In this document: positions 18,443 through 28,229 of the stretch, piece by piece | How the letters are laid out: every line of letters starts with the position of its first letter | How positions within the stretch are numbered: position 1 is the first letter of the stretch | NCBI GenBank assembly: GCA_900299195.1 | Contig: OMIX01000093.1 | Span: 1 to 64,000, forward strand | Origin: Deltaproteobacteria bacterium | Lineage (GTDB): Bacteria > Bdellovibrionota > FAC87 > UBA2466 | Direction of reading: 5' to 3' | Length of the DNA stretch: 64,000 bases | Program-made: the position numbers and the translations under genes | Notes under the pieces: generated by a model | What the model was told of the DNA's origin: nothing | Seen by the model: the letters and a program-made list of their open reading frames with translations, nothing else | The model's database searches: none

Positions 18443-20424
18443 GGCTTATCTAAAAACTCCCGACACCACACTTCGATACTCATGAGTGAGAAAAGAACGA
18501 AGGTGGCATCGATTTTTCCCTGGCTATCACGATTCATCAGATCGTGGACCCCTTTGGGATCAGACAGTCCCCTTCGTTTCAAAGAATCGTGAGACAAAGT
18601 ATCTTGAAGCACTTCTCTAAGCTCGGTATTTAGCCATTTTCGAATGGGCAGCCCAAAGCCCTGTTTTTTTCTATTCAAGATCTCTTTAGGGACTAAGTCT
18701 TTAACGGCTTGTTTGAAAATATACTTTGTCTCCCCTCTTCTCATTTTAAGACTAGCTGGTATTTTGGCGACAAAGTCCACCACTTCCCGATCGATGAGTG
18801 GCACCCGAACTTCTACTCCCTGTGACATGCTCATTTTATCCACATAATTTAAATTATGGTCAGTTAGAAAATGTTTGGTTTCCAGATACAGCATTCGATT
18901 TAGCAATGCCTCATCCTTACTTAGACGCTTTAGACTTTTCTTAAAGGGCTCCCAAGTCGCCTCGGGTAGCTTTAAGTCTTTAAAAGACTCCCCCAAAACA
19001 GCTCTAATCGAACTTGGAAACTGACACATAAAATAGGCCGAGAGCCTAGAATCGAGATCCCATTGAAGACTCTCCAATACTTTAGCCATTTTTCTCATGG
19101 AATCATTCTTAAAAAGTGCTGCCCCTCCTTGCAAGGAGAAGAGGTTCTCGGCAGTTTTACCTACTCCTTTTTTTAAAAACTCCGGAAACAATGACCACAG
19201 CTTTTCCAGTCCAATGGCAGTATGTCGAGGGTAGCCAGAAAAAATATCATCTCCCCCGGCACCTGAAAGTAAAACCTTCACTCCCATCTCTCGAGCTTTC
19301 CTTGAAATGAGCATCGTATTAATGGCGGCGGGATCTGCTTGCGGTTCGTCCAAATGAAAAATGACTTGAGCTAAAGATTGAAAATCGGAAGGCTTAACTT
19401 CAACTACCTCAAGAGGGAATTGAAATTTTTTAGCCACTCGCTTGGCGTAGTAAAGATCATTTTTCACATTCTCTTTTTGCGTCTCATATCCCATCGTAAA
19501 ACATTGAAATCTCTGTTCGGGAGACACTTGATGCATTAAGGCCACGACTGAGGTGGAATCTAACCCGCCTGACAAAAAAGCTCCCACAGGAACGTCTGAG
19601 ATCAATTGCCGACGAGCTGCATTTTCTAACATTTCTCTTAGATTAAGAGCTATCTCTGTTTCGGAATATCCTGACAAGGATTGCCCATAGGGAACATCAT
19701 AATAATAATGCTTTGAATGGATTCGTCCCTTTCGGATCAAAAGCCATTGGCCAGGTTCGACTTTTTTGATTTTTTCAAAGGGGGAATGCGGAGCTGGGCA
19801 GTATAGATAGGTTAAAAGATAGGTGATACTTTTTAAATCGAGGCATCTGGAAACTTCAGGATGACACAAAAGAGACTTTATTTCCGAAGCAAAAAGAAAT
19901 CCCTGTGGGACTTCCGTATAATACAGGGGCTTGACTCCTAAACCGTCTCGAAAAAGAAGAAGATCTCCAGGCTTAATTCCGTCTCTTTGTCCCGATTCTC
20001 TCCCATCGTATAGGGCCAAAGCGAAAATTCCATTCATTTTTGAAAACGCTTTTAGACCGTACTCCAAATAAAGATGGAGGATAACCTCAGTATCACTGCG
20101 ACTCTTAAAACAGTGGCCTTTCCCTTCAAGCTCGCTTCTTAGCTCACCAAAATTATAGATTTCTCCATTAAAAGTAATCCAAATTGAAGAGTTTTTATCT
20201 TCCGGGACGCCCTTCTGCGTCTCCAGTTTCATCGGCTGATGACCTGCAGGGGAAAGATCGATGATGGCTAACCTTCGGTGGGCTAGCCCTATTCTTTGGG
20301 ATTGATGTTTTAGAAGTATCGAACCGTGACCGTCCGGTCCCCGATGGGACAACATCTGGCCCATGGGCTCTAGCAAATCAGATTGAAAATCTCCGTAAAA
20401 GCCAGCAATTCCACACATGGTCAC
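18406..20424 (-). CDS. asnB: Glutamine-hydrolysing asparagine synthase
   Basis: MCGIAGFYG N-terminal glutaminase, VPVGAFLSGGLDSTSVVAL synthase motif. Confidence 0.95.
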   Translation of the reverse strand: MTMCGIAGFYGDFQSDLLEPMGQMLSHRGPDGHGSILLKHQSQRIGLAHRRLAIIDLSPAGHQPMKLETQKGVPEDKNSSIWITFNGEIYNFGELRSELEGKGHCFKSRSDTEVILHLYLEYGLKAFSKMNGIFALALYDGRESGQRDGIKPGDLLLFRDGLGVKPLYYTEVPQGFLFASEIKSLLCHPEVSRCLDLKSITYLLTYLYCPAPHSPFEKIKKVEPGQWLLIRKGRIHSKHYYYDVPYGQSLSGYSETEIALNLREMLENAARRQLISDVPVGAFLSGGLDSTSVVALMHQVSPEQRFQCFTMGYETQKENVKNDLYYAKRVAKKFQFPLEVVEVKPSDFQSLAQVIFHLDEPQADPAAINTMLISRKAREMGVKVLLSGAGGDDIFSGYPRHTAIGLEKLWSLFPEFLKKGVGKTAENLFSLQGGAALFKNDSMRKMAKVLESLQWDLDSRLSAYFMCQFPSSIRAVLGESFKDLKLPEATWEPFKKSLKRLSKDEALLNRMLYLETKHFLTDHNLNYVDKMSMSQGVEVRVPLIDREVVDFVAKIPASLKMRRGETKYIFKQAVKDLVPKEILNRKKQGFGLPIRKWLNTELREVLQDTLSHDSLKRRGLSDPKGVHDLMNRDSQGKIDATFVLFSLMSIEVWCREFLDKPQLTVQPKVCLA

Positions 20425-20475
20425 GCCTTAATAAAATGGGTAGCCAAAAAGGTAACTGAACCCTAATATTGTACC

Positions 20476-21027
20476 ATGAAGTTAAGTAACACGTCGCTTC
20501 CTGGAGTTTTTTTAATTGAACCCAAGATTTTTTCTGACCCCCGAGGTTTTTTTTGGGAAAATTGGAACGCTGCTAAATATAAAAGTTTGGGGATCTCTAA
20601 CGAGTTTGTTCAGGACAATATTTCCTACTCAAAACATGGAGTCATTCGTGGTCTCCACTTTCAAAATCCCAAGGGACAAGGAAAACTCATTTCAGTGTTG
20701 CAAGGATCCATCTTTGACGTTGCAGTCGATATCAGACCCAACTCCCCCTATTTTAAACAATGGGTAGGGTTTGAGCTCTCTGCGGAAAATCACTACCAAC
20801 TGTGGATTCCGAGAGGTTTTGCTCATGGCTTTGCCGTTCTTAGTTCCGATGCCTTAGTTTCTTATAAAACTGATGATTACTACAGCCCTTCAGACGAACA
20901 AACTCTGTTCTGGAATGATCCTGAAATTAAAGTCGTTTGGCCCATTAAAAACCCAATTATTTCTGAAAAAGATCTTCAAGGACTTTGTTTGAATGAATTT
21001 TCGATTGAAAAACTGCCTAATATTTAG
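20476..21027 (+). CDS. rfbC: dTDP-4-dehydrorhamnose 3,5-epimerase
   Basis: DPRGFFWENWN, RGLHFQNP, VDIRPNSPYFKQW, RGFAHGFAVLS motifs. Confidence 0.95.
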   Translation: MKLSNTSLPGVFLIEPKIFSDPRGFFWENWNAAKYKSLGISNEFVQDNISYSKHGVIRGLHFQNPKGQGKLISVLQGSIFDVAVDIRPNSPYFKQWVGFELSAENHYQLWIPRGFAHGFAVLSSDALVSYKTDDYYSPSDEQTLFWNDPEIKVVWPIKNPIISEKDLQGLCLNEFSIEKLPNI

Positions 21028-21135
21028 ACAGTATTCTTCTTAAGGCGTTCACCTAAAACGACATTTTACCTCATCTATTTTTACCCATCACTATCGAAGC
21101 TTCCTTAAGAGCGAGAAAGCGAGTAAACTTAACTT

Positions 21136-21822
21136 ATGGTATTAACGGTTTTTAAGCGCTGCTATCTGTTGGCAGGGTTTCTTTTTTTCTTTTCTTTTCC
21201 CTTTTCTCTACACGGAGAAGCCAACAATGGGATGTCCACAAGTCCTATGCCTAATGGGACCTACACCATGCCCCCTGCGATCCCTGGAACTCCCGGAATT
21301 GTCGCCCTACCTGCAGTCCCTAACTCCCCTGCGAGTTCAGCCGGGCGAACCGATACCCCCAACCGAGTTGACACTTCAACACCTTATTTGGACTCCTCTG
21401 CTCTCAAAGCGTTTGTTTTTAAAGGCCCAACTTCCTTGGCTAAGGTGAGTACCTTAGTTGAAACGATTCAACCCGTTTGTCCCAAAAACAAATCCTATCA
21501 AGGACAAACCAGCTCGGGTAAATTTTTGCTTAGTCTTTGTGTTTTATGCTACGTCCTCAAACACGGACCCTCTCCAGAATATCAGGCGCTAGGGATCCCC
21601 AAAGCGGCAAGCTCCAACGCACTCAATCCCGACGCCAAAATTACGGTCAGTGAAGCCCTCAGGCTTGCAGCTGCCGATTTTAATCATCTTGCTAAAGAAA
21701 TTTATATCTTGCAGCCGGAGCTACTTGAAACTCAACCCAAGTTCGTGACCACTGCTAGGGAATTACTAGTGGCACTGAGAGATGCAGAAAAACAATTCAA
21801 TCGAGGTTCTCCTAAATTTTAA
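21136..21822 (+). CDS. Hypothetical exported protein with Pro-rich N-terminal region
   Basis: ORF 228 aa with signal peptide. Confidence 0.65.
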   Translation: MVLTVFKRCYLLAGFLFFFSFPFSLHGEANNGMSTSPMPNGTYTMPPAIPGTPGIVALPAVPNSPASSAGRTDTPNRVDTSTPYLDSSALKAFVFKGPTSLAKVSTLVETIQPVCPKNKSYQGQTSSGKFLLSLCVLCYVLKHGPSPEYQALGIPKAASSNALNPDAKITVSEALRLAAADFNHLAKEIYILQPELLETQPKFVTTARELLVALRDAEKQFNRGSPKF

Positions 21823-21840
21823 ACCCTTAAGACTCATTCC

Positions 21841-22833
21841 ATGGCAATTTTCCAAATTTTTTTAGGAGTATTCCTTTTTAACTTCTGTGCTAGTACATAC
21901 GGAAGCCCCCCTTCCAAAAAGGGAATGGCTCAAGGAACATCCTCAAAAAAAGAAAATGATATTTCGGAATCAGCCCCACTCAACGACACAGAAAGAAACA
22001 AACGATACCGTGAGATCTTGAAAAAAAACTGGTTCGTTCCTATGCCTAAGGGAGAATATGAACGATTAAGTCGCAGATTTAAGGGACTTTCCCTTTTTGA
22101 CACCGACGACAGACCTTGGGTGATACCCGCCATCTCTTTACTCACTCCGACAGGTTACAGCGCTAAGTGGGGAGATGTTTTCGCCTCATTCGCGGTAAAC
22201 AATCGAGGGCGATACACTAACAATCCCGACGGGGTGGTCATCGTAGGCGCGGGCTTTGGCGATCCCATCTCCTGGTTGGGTTTTGAATTAGCCATCAGCT
22301 TTTTGAACGTCAAAAAAGTTTTCAACTCTGGGCTCGGATTTTCCGGAAAAATCAGTCACACATTCCCAGATTCAACTTCCATTGCGATTGGCAAAATAGA
22401 CTTTTTGCAAATTCCCGTAAATGCAGCCGACTCGGGCTCGAGTGACTATCTAGCAATATCCAGGGCCTTTCAATTAAAAGACGACCCCACAGAAAATTTT
22501 AGTCTGTTGGTGGTAACTCTTGGAATAGGCGATGAAATCTTTAAAGGGGACGAGCTATTTTTCAAAGATGCGGACACATTTGGGCTATTTGGAAGTGCCA
22601 GTTTAAGAATTTTTCAGCCCCTTAATGTTATCTTAAATTGGAATCAAAATATGAATTTGGGCCTATCCGTAACTCCCTTTCGTCGTTTTCCTTTAATTTT
22701 AAGTGCTGGGGCCTTAGACCTCATGAATGTCAACAATTCCAAAGGGGTTCGTTTTATTTTTGGAGTCTCATATTCTGATTCTGTTTTCTCTCAAACCTTT
22801 CCTGTGGGCTGGTTTCGGGGAAATCGTTTATAG
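21841..22833 (+). CDS. Hypothetical exported, outer-membrane-like protein
   Basis: ORF 330 aa with signal peptide and amphipathic beta segments. Confidence 0.65.
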   Translation: MAIFQIFLGVFLFNFCASTYGSPPSKKGMAQGTSSKKENDISESAPLNDTERNKRYREILKKNWFVPMPKGEYERLSRRFKGLSLFDTDDRPWVIPAISLLTPTGYSAKWGDVFASFAVNNRGRYTNNPDGVVIVGAGFGDPISWLGFELAISFLNVKKVFNSGLGFSGKISHTFPDSTSIAIGKIDFLQIPVNAADSGSSDYLAISRAFQLKDDPTENFSLLVVTLGIGDEIFKGDELFFKDADTFGLFGSASLRIFQPLNVILNWNQNMNLGLSVTPFRRFPLILSAGALDLMNVNNSKGVRFIFGVSYSDSVFSQTFPVGWFRGNRL

Positions 22834-23656
22834 TTTTTTGCTTTTGTTCCAATTCTTTAATTTTATAACTAATCAAATATTGAAACCAAAGTCCCTGAAA
22901 AAAATGGAAACTCAATCCTTGCCAACCATCTAAAAATCCCAGACAAAAAAAGAACCGATAAAAAAAGTAACACCACGGACGCAAAAACAGAGGCATTCTA
23001 TTCCAAATTTTCAGATGGACCCAACGCTTCAAAGTCAAAGATCCTTTGGGGCAGTTTTTCGATTTAGCTTTTAAATACTCTAGAGCTTCCAGTTCAGCAT
23101 ATTTCAAATGCTTGAGGTGCCACCGCTCAATCCCATTTTCGTTTTGATGAATAAGATCAGCTTTAAGCATCGCCATTTCACCTTCTACTTGAAGATGCTC
23201 ATTCACAGAACGCTCTTCGCACCAACTCCGTTGAGTTCTCACTAAGCGTAAAAGAGTACTTCCGTAATACCCACGCTTTATCCATCGTCCATTCCAAAAT
23301 AACCGCCAACGCATTTTAAACCCATTTTGTGAAGGAGAGAGCGACAATAATTTCTTAATTTCTTCTATCAACTCAAGAGATAAACGTTCATCAGCATCTA
23401 AAAAGAAAGTCCACTCAGTCCGAATGCCGGCGTCCTTCAAAGCAAAATTTCTTTGCTGGTCAAATGAAAGAAAGGGGTTGGATACAACTCGGGCACCCAA
23501 AGTCTTGGCAATTCTAACCGTGGAGTCGCTACTTAATGAATCGATAACTAATACTTCATGAGTTAAGCCTAAGACACTCTGAATGCAATTTGCAATATTG
23601 TTCTCTTCATTCAAAGTAAGAATCACAACGGTGATATCGGATTGAGTTTTTTCCAT
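22754..23656 (-). CDS. Family 2 glycosyltransferase (WaaE/KdtX-like)
   Basis: MEKTQSDITVVILTLNEENNIANCIQSV...FFLDADERLS; ATG at 23656, 12 nt from upstream stop (the longer TTG ORF is less likely). Confidence 0.9.
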   Translation of the reverse strand: MEKTQSDITVVILTLNEENNIANCIQSVLGLTHEVLVIDSLSSDSTVRIAKTLGARVVSNPFLSFDQQRNFALKDAGIRTEWTFFLDADERLSLELIEEIKKLLSLSPSQNGFKMRWRLFWNGRWIKRGYYGSTLLRLVRTQRSWCEERSVNEHLQVEGEMAMLKADLIHQNENGIERWHLKHLKYAELEALEYLKAKSKNCPKGSLTLKRWVHLKIWNRMPLFLRPWCYFFYRFFFCLGFLDGWQGLSFHFFQGLWFQYLISYKIKELEQKQKTINDFPETSPQERFERKQNQNMRLQK

Positions 23657-23667
23657 CGCACTTTCCT

Positions 23668-25155
23668 TCAAGCGTAATCTGACCGACCCAGGGGTGTATG
23701 CGAATACATTCCCAATTGATTCTCTAATAACTCTAACGCCTTCTTCACCAGAAAAAGCAAAGGAATCATCCGAAAAACAAGAAGGGCATTCCCTAAGACG
23801 CCCGTTTCGGTGGCTACTTGTTGTAAATAAACAATCAAAAAAATCGACCAAACTCTTGAGTTTCCACTCACATCAATTAGGGCTAATCCCCATTGAAACA
23901 AAGTGTAAACGACTAATGCAAGCCAAATGAGACCCCACCACTTGCCGATCGCATAGGCTTCAGCAAAAGCACCAAACGAGACACCCGTGTTCTCATCATC
24001 TTCAGAAATGATTCCAATTTTTCTTGCCAATATGGAACCCCGTTCTTCATCAAACTCAAGCCAAGAACCGGTGAGAGACCTTGGCAAGAAAAAAATCTGA
24101 GAGGCTAAATACCTCATCCCCTCTGGTTCGCTTTTTGAATAATAAGAAATCATTTTGTCGGCATCAAAAATTAAAGACAGTCGATCGACCAAAAACAAAG
24201 GCTCCCCAAAATAGAAGTCTCCGCCTCGGTACTTTACCGTTTCTTCCCTTAATTTTGACAGATAGTCAGTATAATTTTCCCATGAACTAAAATTCTTAAG
24301 GAAATAATTCTTCAACACCGAGAGTCTTAAACTTGATTCTTTTTCATATTTTAAGTTTCGACCATGATCAGAAAACGGGGTAAGCACTAACCCCATCGTT
24401 GCGATCACAAACACCACAAAAAATATTTCTTTTTTCTTTAGTCTCACTTGATTGAAGAGCAGAACGAGAAAAATGGAGAATAGAGGTTCAAACATAACCT
24501 GTTTACTAGCTACCAACAACCCACGTCCAAATAGAAAACAAAGCATCAGAAAGCCCTTCAAACTAAGTAACATCCTTCCTTTTGTTAGGGTTAAAGTGCG
24601 CTGGGCCTCGAAAATCAAACCTAGCAACATTAAGGAGCCCACATAAGACAATGCATTCAACCATGGCGTTAAGATGAGGGGAGCATTTCCTCTTCTTTCT
24701 GCTAAAAAACTTGAGACTAGCCCTATGACGAACACTGCTGTGCTCAATCTGGAGTCTATGTTTGGGGAATGAGGCTTAACTAAGCTCAGTCGATTCAGAT
24801 TGAGTTTATAAATTAACAGAGAACTCAAACAAATCATTCCCATCCCGATTGCATAGACCTGAGAGGTCTCTATCGGGCTCGCTAAGTTCAGGTCAGCGGG
24901 TTGCCAAAACAACACTTTTACCATCTGAGATAGAACGACTTGTCTAAAAGCCAATAAACTCAACAACCATCCAAAAACGGTGTTTAGCCCTCCACAAAAA
25001 TTAAAAGTGGTTCCTAATAACAAATTAAAAAATAGAATATTGGAGGCAAACTGAATCGAGGTTCCCTGTATGACTTGAGTAAAAAACAGTAAAAAACTAA
25101 GAACTCCAATGGCATGCCAAGATACTTGAGGGATAGATTTTAATTGAATCTGCAT
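23668..25155 (-). CDS. Polytopic membrane protein, putative polysaccharide polymerase (Wzy-like)
   Basis: ~10+ TM, large periplasmic loop; EPS cluster context. Confidence 0.6.
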   Translation of the reverse strand: MQIQLKSIPQVSWHAIGVLSFLLFFTQVIQGTSIQFASNILFFNLLLGTTFNFCGGLNTVFGWLLSLLAFRQVVLSQMVKVLFWQPADLNLASPIETSQVYAIGMGMICLSSLLIYKLNLNRLSLVKPHSPNIDSRLSTAVFVIGLVSSFLAERRGNAPLILTPWLNALSYVGSLMLLGLIFEAQRTLTLTKGRMLLSLKGFLMLCFLFGRGLLVASKQVMFEPLFSIFLVLLFNQVRLKKKEIFFVVFVIATMGLVLTPFSDHGRNLKYEKESSLRLSVLKNYFLKNFSSWENYTDYLSKLREETVKYRGGDFYFGEPLFLVDRLSLIFDADKMISYYSKSEPEGMRYLASQIFFLPRSLTGSWLEFDEERGSILARKIGIISEDDENTGVSFGAFAEAYAIGKWWGLIWLALVVYTLFQWGLALIDVSGNSRVWSIFLIVYLQQVATETGVLGNALLVFRMIPLLFLVKKALELLENQLGMYSHTPLGRSDYA

Positions 25156-25162
25156 TCAGCCG

Positions 25163-25714
25163 TTATTTTTTGAGTTGATTGACAATCACGATGCTCGAAA
25201 CTACCAGTCCCAATAGCGAGGATACGAATCCGACAGCTTGTAAGGTATTACTTGATATTAGGGGTTCTTTGGGAGCCACAAGCACGATATCGTTAGCTTC
25301 CAAATTGATGGGCTTTCCAAGTCCTCTTTCCTCAACCACCTGTTTTAAGTTGATATTAATGCTTCGTTCGGTTTCACTCGTTCGTCTTCGGATTGTAACA
25401 TCCTCTAAATTCGCATCGGCTCTTGTTCCCCCGGCCAATGCTAATAATCGAACAATGTCAGTTTGTTTGGGAATATGATAAACACCAGGTCGCCCTACAG
25501 CCCCTAAAAGATTAACCGGAACTAAAATTTCACCTTGGTAAATTTCTGAAAAATATTCATCGGCTCTCGTGTATCTATTATTTTTAGGGTTTCCCTCAAG
25601 GATGGTAGACGTCTGAATTCCGTAAATCCCAGCGGAGCACCAACTCAAAATAAAAGCGAGATAGGAGGCTAGCGTTAAACTAGTTACAAAATGCTGCTTA
25701 ACATCATTTTTCAT
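25163..25714 (-). CDS. SLBB-domain protein, Wza-related
   Basis: VNLLGAVGRPGVYHIPKQTDIVRLLALAGGTRADANLEDVTIRR...LEANDIVLVAP; C-terminal TM. Confidence 0.8.
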   Translation of the reverse strand: MKNDVKQHFVTSLTLASYLAFILSWCSAGIYGIQTSTILEGNPKNNRYTRADEYFSEIYQGEILVPVNLLGAVGRPGVYHIPKQTDIVRLLALAGGTRADANLEDVTIRRRTSETERSININLKQVVEERGLGKPINLEANDIVLVAPKEPLISSNTLQAVGFVSSLLGLVVSSIVIVNQLKK

Positions 25715-25878
25715 GGTTGTTTTCCTATATCAACGAATTACTTAGATTTTATGGGAGTAGAAAGAATTTCGAACCTTAGGATGAGGCCTATACAAGTTGC
25801 CTCGCATAATACCATTCTATCAATAGGGAAATTTATGTAAAGACTTTAGATTATTCGATTCTTTTCCGAAAAGTCAGT

Positions 25879-26166
25879 ATGGAACTACCCAGTCCAACCC
25901 CTTTTTCGCAGAAGAATCGAGCCAGTAGAGAATCCCTTTCTCAAAGCCAACAACCTCTGGACATTGTTTTTGATAACTTCATAGCTTTAATCCAAAGAAA
26001 CAAGTTTATTATTTCCATCCCTGTTTTGCTCGCCCTTACTCTAGCTCTTTACTTTTATTTCGGGAAAGTCACTTACACTTCCAAATCTACTTTGGTCATA
26101 CAAAAAGCTGACAACAGTTCTTTACAAGCTTATCTATCGATTTGGGAGCCTCAAAATCACAGTTAA
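25879..26166 (+). pseudogene. N-terminal fragment of Wzc-like polysaccharide co-polymerase/BY-kinase (apparently frameshifted)
   Basis: Wzz-type N-terminus with TM; continuation lies in another frame at 26142. Confidence 0.7.
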
Positions 26167-28211
26167 TCAATCAAAACCTGACCAAAGACAATTATCTCGA
26201 CACCGTTTTGCTTTATCTCAATTCACAAGACACCTTTGATGAAGCAGCGAATAACATCTTAATGAAAGAATCAGGAAAATCCCTTTACAATGAAATAGTC
26301 AATCTCAATTCAAAGTCTCAAAGTCCCTTCCGTTATTTTCTAAAAAAAAGGACTCCACCTATCAAATCGACTGCCAACCGGACGCTACATTTCTCTTCCC
26401 TCTTACGCGCTTCTACCAAATTTGAAAAAGGAGCTGTTTTAGGTTTTGTAGTGTCCACTTCGACTAAATCCCCTCGTATTTCAGCTCGGTTAGCTTCGCT
26501 TATGGCGGAACAGGCACAGCTGATTGTGACTAAAAGAGATCTTCGACAGCTGGAAGAGGGAAAAAACTATATTGTCACCAAACTAGATGAAATCACAGAG
26601 TCACTCATCGAAATTGAAAAGGAAATGCTTTTAATCCGAAAGAAATCAGCTGGCCCTATTTCCAAGAAAGGAATTTCCGAGAATCTGACCAATTTCAATG
26701 GAATCAAAAGTGACTTAGAAGAGAATAAAATAAAATTGGAACAAAATGAAAAACTTATTAAGTCGATCACTCAAAATTTAAAAGCTCAAAGAAAACAACT
26801 GGACTCAAGCCGTCCAGACTTGCCCGCGCTCACTATTTTAAAAAGACAATTAGTAGCCCTGGAGGCTAGAAAAAAAGGTCTCATTGCTGAGGGAATGTCT
26901 GAGCAATCGTCCCAAGTACTCGCTTTAGAAGAGGAGATTGAAAATACTAGATCGCAACTCCCCAAAGAATTTCAGAACGACAGCTCACTTTTCAAAGATG
27001 ATTCCGTTGAATTTATTGAAGATAACACCAATCCAGAAATCAGATTGTCTGAGCTAAGAAAAGAAAATTGGCTGCTGAAGGCTCGAATTAATGCTGCTAC
27101 TAAACTCCTGGTAGCAGAGCGAATTTCAAAAGAGTCGGTTCCAGAGGATGAACAAAAGTACTACGCTCTAAATAAGCGTTTGGAAATGAAATACCTTTTG
27201 TTTGGAGAACTCTCAAAGCAACTTTTCAACATTGATGTCAGTCGAATTTCAATTCAAAATCGAATTATACAAATTGAAACTCCTAAACCCATGTATTCCA
27301 TCCGAAAACCCAGTCTTTTTCCACTTGTACCCATGACTCTCATCTTGTCTTTGGTATTTGCCATCCTTGTAGCGTCCATCATCGAACATTTTGATCCTAT
27401 CGTTGTCAACACACAAGATTTTCCAGGTTTTAATTATGTTTCCTTGGGAAACATTCCCTTACTTAAAGAGGCTTTAAAATTTAAAACAAAAAAAACCAAG
27501 GAAAGCTTTCTCAAGTCTCTCATTTTTAAACACCGTTTGGACATCCCACAAACAATCCCTTTTAAAAGAATTAGAACTCGACTACTTCATCTGGATCGAA
27601 ATTCTAGCAATCATACTAAAATTATTTCCATTCACAGCACCCACTCTGGTGATGGAAAAAGTTTTGTAACTGGGAATTTAGCTGCCTCTCTCGCTGCTCT
27701 GAACAAGAAAGTTCTTATAGTTGACACTGACTTAAGGAAAAAGGCCATTTCCAGAGAATTCACATCCAAAGATTCTAAAGGCCTATCCAACTTTCTGGAA
27801 GGTTCCAGTAAAAGTAAAATTGAAGAACTTATTCTGCCCAACATTCAACCTTATTTAGATTTACTCCCTTCCGGCCCCCCCGCGGTCAACTCTACCGAGT
27901 TGATCAATAGTACAAAATTTTCAGACGCATTAAAGCATCTCAAAAACCAATATGACTTTATCTTTTTAGACAATGCTCCATTTTTAGCTTTACCCGACTC
28001 AGAGATCGTAGCTATTCATTCAGATTTAATTCTTATCGTGGCTTCATCTAATAAGACGAAAGTGCATGATCTGGCTACCATGCTCGATCATTTTCTTTCT
28101 TCAGGAGAACAAACAATTGGAATGATCTTAAATCGCTCCCACTCAAAAAATCAGTTATACTATTACTACGGGTCTCCAAAAGAGGAACCTAGTCGAATCA
28201 AAGTAGCTTAA
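26142..28211 (+). CDS. Wzc-like tyrosine autokinase, main part (TTG ORF start probably artefactual)
   Basis: Second TM, Walker A HSGDGKS, VLIVDTDLRKK, FIFLDNAP, C-terminal Tyr cluster LYYYYG. Confidence 0.88.
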   Translation: MGASKSQLINQNLTKDNYLDTVLLYLNSQDTFDEAANNILMKESGKSLYNEIVNLNSKSQSPFRYFLKKRTPPIKSTANRTLHFSSLLRASTKFEKGAVLGFVVSTSTKSPRISARLASLMAEQAQLIVTKRDLRQLEEGKNYIVTKLDEITESLIEIEKEMLLIRKKSAGPISKKGISENLTNFNGIKSDLEENKIKLEQNEKLIKSITQNLKAQRKQLDSSRPDLPALTILKRQLVALEARKKGLIAEGMSEQSSQVLALEEEIENTRSQLPKEFQNDSSLFKDDSVEFIEDNTNPEIRLSELRKENWLLKARINAATKLLVAERISKESVPEDEQKYYALNKRLEMKYLLFGELSKQLFNIDVSRISIQNRIIQIETPKPMYSIRKPSLFPLVPMTLILSLVFAILVASIIEHFDPIVVNTQDFPGFNYVSLGNIPLLKEALKFKTKKTKESFLKSLIFKHRLDIPQTIPFKRIRTRLLHLDRNSSNHTKIISIHSTHSGDGKSFVTGNLAASLAALNKKVLIVDTDLRKKAISREFTSKDSKGLSNFLEGSSKSKIEELILPNIQPYLDLLPSGPPAVNSTELINSTKFSDALKHLKNQYDFIFLDNAPFLALPDSEIVAIHSDLILIVASSNKTKVHDLATMLDHFLSSGEQTIGMILNRSHSKNQLYYYYGSPKEEPSRIKVA

Positions 28212-28229
28212 TTCACAGGTTGAAAGACA

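Noticed and set aside
25783-25803. Inverted repeat GAGGC-N11-GCCTC between the SLBB and BY-kinase genes
   Set aside because: Only 5-bp arms; no JUMPstart/ops motif seen; could easily be chance.
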